The translations under genes were made by a program, and so were the position numbers. Of a stretch of DNA of 64,000 bases, positions 54,235 to 64,000 are shown piece by piece. Origin of the DNA: Cliona cf. orientalis. Lineage: Eukaryota > Porifera > Demospongiae > Clionaida > Clionaidae. A model generated the notes under the pieces. It made no database searches. It was not told the DNA's origin and saw only the letters and a list, made by a program, of their open reading frames with translations. Positions within the stretch are counted from its first letter, which is position 1, and each line of letters opens with the position of its first letter. The stretch covers positions 3,168,501 through 3,232,500 of the forward strand of contig OZ005698.1 in NCBI GenBank assembly GCA_963930775.1, written 5' to 3'.

Positions 54235-57200
54235 ACATATTATGACAGCTCTCCACCCTCTTCAGCATCCAGGATGGCAGGATTGGAATCAGCATGACCT
54301 ACATGTAGTAGGATAGGGAGCACATGCCCACACTTATATAAGCAGCCCCAGCTGCTATAATATTATAAGAACAGCTTAGTACCAACCTCCTAAACCTCAA
54401 ATTTAGTTAGCTAATTCAATTATGCATAATATGAGCATACAGGTGCTGTACTGTACTATAGGCCATAGTTTTGACCAGAGTGGTCAAAAAACTAACCCAA
54501 ACCTGGTGTCTCAATGGGATGGATCTGAGCTTCCTAATAATGTAACACTACAGGGCCTGCTTGCCCTTGTCATATCTGATGCCCACTAGCACCCATCCTA
54601 CCTATAGGAGTTCCCAGTATTAACGCAATTATGGCAAATACCAGAGCAACCAGCAATACTATCACAGCCCCCCAATTTGAGCAGGAAGATTTGATGTGCA
54701 TATAACTACAGCAGGAAGTGCAGACAGTGTAGAGTGTGTATGTGTGTTCTAGTGTGTGTGTGTGTGTGTGACAAGTGCAGCTATCTTACCTTCTATTGCC
54801 ACACAAGTCAGAGCCTCTGAAACCTTTGGCGAATGGATTATACTTGATCTTGAGCTGGGTGATCTAATAGCAAACAAAAGAGTCAATGCACTGACTATAC
54901 ATACATAATAACAACATCTATACTACATAGCTATACATAATTTAACGTTGTAAGCTGAATAAAGTGAAGCATAATAGCTGACTATAATGCCTATGGCTAG
55001 GCGTGCCATTGCAACATAATTTCCTGGATTACCCCCAGGTCCCTACAGGCTAAAATGCTTGCTTTCAGTGTGGCCACAGTCAGCTTTGTTTCAGAAAAGG
55101 TGTAGGTATATAGGTTGGCATGCCATATCAGTCAATGTACCTGTTGGTTTTGATATGCTGTCACACCCATAAACTGAGTTTCGTCAAATATATGAGTGCT
55201 GAAGCTGTCGTTGTTCTTCTCGAAGTGCTGCAGTGCCGCTGCATATGGCTGGTCTTTATTACACTTCACGATGTGAATCCTTGGTTGATATTTATGCATT
55301 GAATTTAATATTACCTGCATAACCGAAGTGTAAATAATTTTAGGAGAGTTGTAATCATGTTTTATGCACTATAAATGAAGGGGGAATTATACCGTATTCG
55401 CTCGATCAGACACTGCTCTCAATTAGTCGCCGCTCTCGAATAGTCGCCGCACCTCCGGAAGTGCTGAAAGAAATAGTCGCCACTCTCGAATAGTAGCCGT
55501 GCCACGCCCACTATTCGAGAACACCAGCACATGGTAGGTACACGATAAACAGTCTAGAACAAGTTCTATCCTCCTTCTACATCAGCAAAGGGGCCAGAAT
55601 CTCTTATGATCATTGGTGTCAATCGACCGTTTCTCTAAGGATTGCCTCTCTGGCAGCTACTGGTATTAATAAATGCCTCTCTCGAATAGTCGCCGCTCTC
55701 GAATAAATACCACACAAACTCAGACGTTGAAATAAAATAGTAGCCACGGCGTCTGATCGAGTGAATACAGTAATATTGGTTTTGATAGCAGAGGGCATAA
55801 TCTAACGTCATGTCCAACCTCTTCTGGCATACAGTTATGACTACCCCCAGGGCACTATGGCTTAAAACTGTCAGAGATATCTTCATAACTAAGTATCTTT
55901 TCAGCCACTCTCTGCCTTTGTAGCTACAATGACCATGATCACAATCATGTGACTAAACATACTATGGAACCGGAAGTATGTATATATCATCCGGCTATCG
56001 CACTAAACGTACCTAGTAGTTGGACTACCTGAGATGAGGTCTATTTCTTATGTGATCATGGTATTATGTGATTTCATAATACCAGTCCCTCCAAATCATT
56101 AGGTAATTAGCAGTAACGTCATCCTGTTCTTGTCTCCTTGAAGTACAATATCTCAGTACTTCAAGCTCTTATTATTACCACTGTGAATCATGCAATCAGA
56201 CACAATCAAAAAATGTATTAACAATATTCTTCATTTTGTATTCAGTAATTCCAAGTTGGTCCTGGATTCTTCCAAGGACAGGAGGTGGGCAATAAATCAA
56301 TACTAGCTACTGTGGTCACCAATTCAGACTATGCAAAAAAATTGCCAAAATTAATTTTCAAGGATGTGGACCAGAAACAGAAGTATGACGTATGAGTGCC
56401 CTTAGTAGAGCTGAATATTACCAAGACTACTCTTGGTAATATTAGCTTAGCCATGTATAATAAGAATCATAAGAACCTTGCATTAATCTCAGTTGAGAAA
56501 CAGTTAACACCAGCCAATCTCGGAATTAGACAAATTCTCAGTTGTTTGTGTAGCAGAAGCTGCTTGTCAACAACTGAACCTTGGGGAATTCAATAAGCCA
56601 TACCTTATAATAATTACCATCACAGACCTAGCTGCCTTCTCTTCCTTGGAATCGACATTTTAGCTAAAACTTGAGCCAGAAAGTTTAGACACATTGCATA
56701 CAAAGAGGAGAAGGAGTAGGGCTGCTAACTGAAGTTCAAACACAGTACCTGTATCCCTCTGATCAAAGGTATTTAGGTCCAATTAGCACCCCAGGTGATA
56801 TAAACATTGAGGGGAGCATGACATATCTCCTTGCCTCACTAGCTGAAGTGTATCAATGACAAGTCCACATACAAAAGAGAGGTTCATTCAACCAGCTACA
56901 TAGTTTGCTAACACCTTTAAGTAGTTTAGGGAGGGTACAACTTGTTCATTAGCCACTGACTAATACAGCAGTGACATCCAAGTAGCTATAGATTCATTAA
57001 AAGCCTGAGTGGAGCTATGCAGGTATTATATGCCTGGGGCCACCTGGTGCTTCACAATGCATTGTAGAATAGTGAAATTTGGATATAGGCCCTCTGTTAT
57101 CTCTGATAGGTTGTTTAAAGGACCCGCGCCAGGAGTGACCTAGCTACATGTACGTGTACATGTATAGTATAATAATTTGTAGCCACACTGTAAAGTTCTT

Positions 57201-59433
57201 AACACCTCTCCCAGTACTTAATAGTCTTCCAGGATATATGAAACTTAGCTCCTTCAGCTGATTACAAAACAGAGTAGAAGTGATTTTGAAACACTCAGGT
57301 GGTTATGCTATACCAAACCTATAGCCACAACAACCAAGTCAAGTTTATACGATGTAATGAGACGTATCCATCCAGATACTGCTCTATGATATTATAACAG
57401 CTAGTTCTGAATCATTATGTCCAGATTAAAGGAGGCTCCCTCATCATTATAATAATATTATTATTCATATTGTCTTGAACCAAGTCAAGTTATTATAAAA
57501 ATCGCCAAACGATTGCAGTAACCCTCTGCCTACGCTTTGCGACGAGGGTCAATAATAATATCCGCTAATAAAATAACCTGTGTTGCCAAGCACCAATGCC
57601 TACAAATAATTATTGCTATCCAGGAGGAAAAAAATGACTTGTACCTAGCGACATGTAGCCCAAAGGCATGATCAATGCATGTAGCTACATTTATAGATAC
57701 ATGTACCCTCTAAGCTTGAGGAAATATATCTGATCAAGAATTAGCTGCATCCTCTAACCTGAAAGTGTTCTTTGAATTATATCCAAACATGCAGCAATCT
57801 AACCATGGTAAAAACAATAGCAGTAGATATAAAAATGCGGCACATTAAATTCTGATGAGTTATTATTTGCATGTGGGCAGCTTAAAATGTGACAATGTTA
57901 GCTTTGGTCAGGAAAGCATTGATAACGTGCATATTTCAGCAGAGTTTGTTGTTGCGCTAAAAGAAACTAAACAAACCTTGTCACCTTCCTCCAAATTACT
58001 CCGACATTGAGCTAATCATGCTTTCCTGATATAGTATGTATGATTATGCATTGCATTGCCAGTGATGATTGAAATGTCTCAAGAATGATACATTTGCCTG
58101 CTATGTACACCAAACTCTAAGCCAAAAAATATCAACCTTTATTCAGAAGAACATAACATCTACAAAGGTGAACACGCCCGATTTGCATGCAAAAAAAACT
58201 CAAACTGCTATCCAACCATGCACAGAGATAAAACAATTTTATCTGGAATGGCATAATATTAAATTGCACTTACATATCCTAATTGATCTAGATGGTTGTT
58301 GGTGATCTTGCACTTTTGAAAGGTGATGATCTGTTTCTCCCAAGATGCACCAGTTGCAGGGCTGTCAGGGTGAACAAAAAGTCTGCCCTTTTCCGATCCC
58401 ATAGGCTCAGCCTTGCCCGTAACTACCCACTCAGAATCGTGAAACTTATATCTGTTGTCGCCAACTGGCACAATATCCATCACTACAGCATATAGTGCGT
58501 CTGGTTCAAGACCCGATATGCTCGCTTTAACCACTGGAAACATCCTCCTGTAGGAGAACGAAATGCATTATTGCATAGTTTAATCCCGTGGAAAGTTATT
58601 ACATTACAAGTTGACTAGGATATTTTCCAGTCAACTAGCTATAAGTGTTTTAATCATGCAGGTGCAATAATAATTTTAATGACTGCAATAAAAATAGCCA
58701 ACTAAAGGTATGAATTCCCTCTTCCCCACCCTTGTTATAAGATAATTATTCCTGATTGTAAAAAAAAATTGGTATCTAAGGAGAGCTAGCTACTAAGAAG
58801 GATCAGGCATCTTCATTTCATATTTAGATTAAACCACATCAATGAGTAAGCTATCCTTATAAAATCTCCCATCAAAAGTTGTCAAAAGGACCACACACCA
58901 AGATCAAGCATGATTATTCACCAGTTTCCCTATTCATACACATGTGGGGACATGTTCCCACAGCATATTGTGACCTTACTGGGAAGATTGACATGCCATG
59001 CAGCAACGCTTCACAATGAATAAAAGGGCCAGCATTCACTTTACCCATCCATCCTCCCACCCATGAACGCTAACAAGCCTAAAAGCTTGACCTTCCTACC
59101 CCCATGCTTTTGATCATGTACTAGAGGGGCACTTTCTCTTTGTTCTTTATCCCCTCCGTTTATATTTGGCAATAGGTGACAATTGGTGCTAACTAGTGGT
59201 TAGCTACAACAGTTGTCCTCCCTCTAGACCCACCAGTCAGGGCCACTCACTCCTTGTGGCTTACCTTCCAGCCTTGGTGATAATCATCTCCGTGGTACAT
59301 TTGTGAAACTCCGCCCAAAGATCCCTGCCGTGTAAAGTGACCTTTGTGCCATTGGGAGCCACAGATTCTGCCGTATTCATGTAGAATGTCACTGTACAAC
59401 CAGTCTCTTTCACGATCTCTGAGGATCCCAACT
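51031..59433 (-). CDS. T-box transcription factor, 5' end missing
   Basis: Six exons recognised: 59433-59265, 58547-58274, 55314-55141, 54863-54790, 54051-53939, 51659-51031. All phases agree and about 477 codons are seen. The T-box is complete: [115 protein letters not shown]. It is followed by a Ser/Thr/Pro/Gln/Tyr-rich C-terminal region ([21 protein letters not shown]), a typical activation-type tail. T-box proteins are sequence-specific nuclear DNA-binding regulators. Subfamily is unclear: the TNN.LD..G stretch recalls Tbx1/Tbx6 types and ETQF..VTAYQN the Tbr/Eomes type, so this may be a sponge-specific class. The exon at 59433 starts mid-codon, so at least one upstream exon exists, not recognised in the window. 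Confidence 0.9.
53010..53217. mobile_element. MITE with TACC ends and GCGGGTAC repeats
   Basis: Inverted ends: TACCATAAGG..ACAATTATTTGCGGGTAC on the left; right (reverse complement) TACCTTAAGGACACTTTTGT then TTGTGGGTACTAAA. Internal GCGGGTAC recurs three times. In a T-box gene intron. Confidence 0.7.
53388..53583. mobile_element. MITE with ACCGTAATTCGC ends
   Basis: Left end ACCGTAATTCGCATTAATTT; right end, reverse complement, ACCATAATTCGCAAAAATTA. Repeated CGCAAAATTTTT/CGTGCAAAA words inside. About 195 bp, non-coding, in the same T-box intron as the previous element. Confidence 0.7.
54200..54238. repeat. (C)n(AC)m composite simple repeat
   Basis: About 20 C followed by ACACACACACACACACA. 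Third example of the same junction type in the window. In a T-box gene intron. Confidence 0.85.
55390..55772. mobile_element. MITE with TACCGTATTCGCTCGATC ends and AATAGTCGCCGC repeats
   Basis: Left end TACCGTATTCGCTCGATCAG; right, reverse complement, TACTGTATTCACTCGATCAG. The subterminal word CTCTCGAATAGTCGCCGC occurs four or more times (55410-55500, 55678-55705). About 383 bp, non-coding, in a T-box gene intron. Confidence 0.8.
57496..57548 (+). repeat. dispersed repeat fragment (CGCCAAACGATTGCAG), copy 2
   Basis: TATAAAAATCGCCAAACGAT then TGCAGTAACCCTC.GCCTACG matches the minus strand of 41092-41141. In a T-box gene intron. Confidence 0.6.
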
Positions 59434-60771
59434 CTACAACCAAGATTAATAATAACAATACTGTACAACCATGACTAAATTATACCTTCAGGATGACAAT
59501 AATAATGTAGCTAGCTACCCAGCACAAACATAAGCATTAATAAGAGGTGGGTTTGGACTGTATTATGTCTTACTTAGTGTGTTGTGGTTGGAGAAACAAA
59601 GTTTCTCACAATGAAAAACAAACAAGGACAATTAACCAACAACTCTGCACATGTGTTCATGCTGATGTCACATTATACCTCGTATCCACATGCTACATGT
59701 ACAGGTGCGGGCCTGCATGGGGGCCCCATAGCTGCAGGTGGTGCACTCTCGCTCCAGACATAGAAGATAGGTACAACCAGATTCCCTTGTTGGCATACAA
59801 TCATCCACCGCTTCCCATACTACCCTTCCCATACTACCGAAGAAACCCCCACATGCCCTAGTACACATCCATTCTGGGGTAGGAGTCAACAAGGGCCAGG
59901 AACATGTGCACCAATCCCCAGCCAGAAATAAGTGCATTCCAGAATTCCCCACATGTCTGGATGTGTGATTTGGTGGAAATTATCTGAATCTGATGTACCA
60001 AAGAAAACTGGATTTGATGCTCACCCATGTCTGCCAAACAGTACATTGCTCAGATGTGGTCAACAACAACTCTGCCATGGAGTAGATTTTGAACAGCGTG
60101 TAATAAACAAATTGCCTTATGGTATGCTACTTAACTCAAATCTAATTTAGAGATAGCTGGGCGGTTTGGATATGTCTTGGAAAATAGGTTCTCATCACAT
60201 GCATGATTGCCTAAGGCTACATGCAGCAGGTGCTGGTAACAGAAGTTGCTGGGTAAGTCTAGTCAGAGAGACTACAGAAGCTGCACCTGATGAGTTTTAA
60301 ATGAGATGGTATGGATGGCAGAGTATTCCTCTCCCTCACTCTCCCCCATAAACAATCTCAAGTTTCTACTTGGGGTAGCTTGTATACTCCCACGGGGTTT
60401 TTCAGAACAATGAACATGAACTCATAATGAATCCATTAACTATCTGTCATTTCATCCATAGCTAATGAAACCATCATGCTTTGAAGTGATCTATGTACAA
60501 TATTTTAATGTGTCGAGACTCTGATCGGAAAACCCTGCTACAACATCCTATCAATTATAATTTTGCATGTATCAGAGAATATGACCCTCAAATTAATTTT
60601 GAGCAATTTATTTGTTCTTGTGTGCCAACCTGCAACGTTATAGCACGCCGCATATTAATATTTATAATGAGCTTGTATATATTTAATGCCACCATACTAA
60701 ATCTTCACTATTGAACATAAGTGCAGGCCAGATCCTTCAAATAGTTTAGCCAGGTGAAAGAGAAAAAAACC

Positions 60772-60851
60772 CAGAGCAGCCACTGGGGAATCGAACCCAT
60801 GGCCTCCTACTTTAGCTATAGGTGCTCGACCACTTCATGAGCCGTGGCCAC
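60772..60851 (-). repeat. tRNA-like SINE head
   Basis: On the minus strand GCTC..TGGTCGAGCAC gives a D-arm and weak A box (about 60822-60836). GGTTCGATTCC is a perfect B box (60787-60797), and a T7 run follows (Pol III terminator-like). The 5' GCCACGG and 3' CAGTGGC pair over about six bases, but the T stem is poor. A tRNA-derived SINE or pseudogene is more likely than an active tRNA. Confidence 0.5.
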
Positions 60852-62948
60852 CACTGCCACCTAAGAATTCATCTTCAGCTTAAACTGGTAGACAACCCTA
60901 TACCCAAGCTCAGGCTGGTGCTTAAGGAACTTAATAATAATTATTGACAGTGCCAGAAGATTCAGAAGTGGTGATTAAATTTTTTTATTGTCTATGCTGT
61001 ATGCCTCTTCTGATTTATCTCAGTCGTTAAATTCTTGATTGCTATACTATTGGTTCATATGAATTTTGGATATTAGTTATCAGCTACATCTGCAGTATAT
61101 CCTCTACAGTGGGTCAAAGATCTGATGATACGTAGCTATATCCAAGGCCATTGTACATGCACAGGTATGTTTTATGAGTGAAAGGAGCTCTCCCAGAGGG
61201 ATCAAAAGCAAAGACCATTCACCAAATTGGGTATACATTCATACATCTAAATTTTAGGACTTAGCTACTACGTCTTGCACAGATAGAAGCTAGAGATCTA
61301 TGGATAGTATAATAACACCTGAAATGCACTACTACATGAGCTTGAATTGAATGCCTGCACATGCCTTGCCTTGGCTTGAATACCTCCACATGCTATAGTC
61401 ATTTCATCGTCCTTTATAGCCACTACAAGCTATCTCAAAGCTGGATACATGTGGCATTGCACATTCATTCAAGACAATATTAAATAAATGTTCCTGTCAC
61501 AATACATTATAGCATTACGATAATATACTTCCTCTAACTCCACAATTCACAATGTATACAGACTAGACTAACATTTCACAAGAAAATCTATATGGAGAAC
61601 CCGAAGGAACACACAGCATTACTTGAGACAGCAAAGGTGTAGCAGAAGTTGACAAAATCAACCGACTATCTTGCCAAAGGTAACACAAGTGGGCCAGAGT
61701 AAGGTAGCTATAATATTATGGCAACCCTCAAACAACAACCTCAACTGACAGGATAGTGGCTATATCCATCTTAACTGGCCATTCAATACACCATAGAGAA
61801 CCTACTAATAGCTATATACACTGTTCTACCGTCTGACTGCCACAAACTGAGAAGAGATTTCCTTTCTAGTGGTAGGGCAAACTAACAGGGTGAATCACTA
61901 ATTCCTCTTACAAGTTAGCTAGTCCCACACTAGCCTTCAAGCACTGTAGACAGGGCTATAGGGGCATGTTTGACCACTGGGACACTCTTGATCCCTGCCT
62001 GGGAAGCCCAGCGCTAGGCGTAGAACCAAGATAACAAAGGTTTTCAAACAGGGAACTCTCTCTATCCCCAACATCCTCACATCAACCATCAAAATCAATC
62101 CACACTTCATGCTCATTAACCTTTGAAGGAGTATAGATAGCCAAATGAACCAATCAACACATCACTCAAAAATCAAATTTAGCAGCAAGCTTTGGCTTCA
62201 GTATAGAATGGTGTATTAGCGCTTTCTTTTTTATAAGCTATATAAGCTCACTCCTAATCCCATGGTAAATGATGGCATATCCTCCAATGATACTACTGCC
62301 TATGAATCACTTCCCAGGGGCTTTGGCCTACTAATGAACAATCACTTGCCATGGTAGTCATTGTCACTGTTAGCTACCTTTGTGTATTTTCCAAGCAAAA
62401 ATGTGTTTACTAACAACAGGGAAGAAAAATCAATATAACTGCATGTAAGTTGAGGAATTGATCCAGAGGACTCAGTTGGAAGAAAAGCCAAGCCTTCAAT
62501 GAACTGAAGGGGCTCAGGTGAGCTAGAAAGCCCATGACATCAACCAAAACGCATGTGGGAATGAAACCAGTTAATGTAATTAGCTTTGATCCAGCTAAAC
62601 CATCTGGCATGATCAAAGTGAACTGGAAGCCAACATAATATTCTGAATTTCATTCTGTAATGAGGTCACATCACCATGAGTAAAGGGAGCTGAATGTAGC
62701 TCAAGGTATATTATTATAGCTAGAAAGCTTCATCATAATTATGCGTTACAAGTGATTGTTGATTTTGGACTACAAAGGAAGCTGTATATTACTTTTGTTT
62801 TCCTGTCTCTCTAGCATACAAGTTGATGATCTCATTATGAAAAATTAATGTAAATTCTTCAATCAATCTGTGCATGCCTGTCTCTGTGGACTACTTAAGC
62901 ACATAGAGTAGTTAGGTATAGGTGCCGTCAAGTGGCCAGCACTACTAC

Positions 62949-63256
<308 letters not shown>

Positions 63257-64000
63257 GATTCAGCCTTAGCTAGCATATTTTACCTATCCACTCATAGCTA
63301 GTGGTGACACAACGTTCCTCTGTAGGTGATGTAGCTATTAACATTATTATTGAGAAATGAAATCTGCTTGCAGAGGAGACTGTAACTGCATGGCATGGCT
63401 ATGTCCAAGAATTTTGGGGGGAATCAGTCAAATAGGATATTGGTTTGTGAGCTGCATGGTTAATTTTACCTGGCCCAGACAGGCTAATGGGAACTGACTA
63501 GTCAATAAGACTCTATAGCAGTCAGTGAATTCTGGATCAGCTGGAGTGTCCATAATTATAATAAAGAAATCACAGATTTATACACCAGCACTAAGGTAAG
63601 CATTATAGCATCAAGGATGACGCTTACTTTGTCCAAATGCATGGCTACTTACACTATAGAAGCTACGTAGGTACGCAACGGTAACTACGTACATGTAACT
63701 GCCACTTAGTAATAGCTAAATCTGGAGGAAAATGTTATGATAACACATAGTCTTTTCGGATGAATGATACCTTCCCCAGTGTGACTGCAACTAGAAAATC
63801 TATGAATTTACCACCATGATGGATAGCTATATAGTGTGTTACAGTACCAGGAGCAATAAAGCAATCAATGAAGCAACTGACTAACCAATTAGAAATTAAC
63901 CATAAAATTTGACAACAATTTGCTACAGGATACTAAGTAAATAAATATGTATACAATCTACGACAAGTGAATAACCTCACTAAATAAGATAGCTACACAT

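Noticed and set aside
59668..59952. Cys-rich minus-strand frame upstream of the T-box exon.
   Set aside because: No recognisable domain, overlaps equally long frames on the other strand, no convincing splice pairing to the T-box exon at 59433.
60772..60851. Functional tRNA gene on the minus strand.
   Set aside because: Perfect B box, but weak T stem and an anticodon loop of about nine bases; SINE or pseudogene is likelier.

Overview
The window looks like nuclear DNA of a sponge, most likely a demosponge. This is inferred from gene content: short-intron metazoan genes, receptor tyrosine kinases (RTKs) with an ectodomain I cannot match to a vertebrate class, SRCR/FN3 and EMI/EGF receptors, a T-box gene, a multi-pass membrane protein of a type I recall as expanded in sponges, and many short DNA transposons. 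No rRNA, CRISPR or prokaryotic operon was seen. All exon coordinates are hand-read from splice signals and reading frame; four spliced models (two SRCR receptors, both RTKs) and the EMI receptor sum to an exact multiple of three.

Layout. 1-2048 (+): 3' part of a cysteine-rich multi-pass membrane protein with an in-frame stop. 2971-6787 (-): a decayed multi-Ig gene, one exon of which is split by a 1.1 kb transposon. 7851-12283 (-): two paralogous SRCR-FN3-TM receptors with tyrosine-rich tails. 15210-32054 (-): RTK-A, 12 exons, whose introns hold a 26-copy satellite, hairpin elements, a tRNA-like SINE and a 3.2 kb ISL2EU-like transposon. 32578-39010 (-): two tandem kinase-coiled coil-Kelch genes, the second with two frameshifts. 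39562-45458 (-): RTK-B, 14 exons, a close paralog of RTK-A. 46271-49066 (-): EMI-EGF-EGF-FN3-TM receptor. 51031-59433 (-): T-box transcription factor, 5' end not found. 59434-64000: no gene seen; a SINE and a 300 bp GA array.

Every host gene after 2.9 kb is on the minus strand. Five single-pass receptors lie together and their tails share tyrosine motifs (Y-x-x-x-G-P in both RTKs and both SRCR proteins; Y-E-I/T-P in both RTKs and SRCR-2). This suggests, without proving, a common set of phosphotyrosine-binding partners or kinase-substrate relations within the cluster. The two RTKs keep nearly identical kinase exons but diverged ectodomains, as expected for receptors that read different ligands through one signalling output.

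Mobile DNA shapes the genes: transposon ends abut the 3' splice sites of one exon in each RTK, and one intron is about 7.5 kb in RTK-A but under 100 bp in RTK-B.
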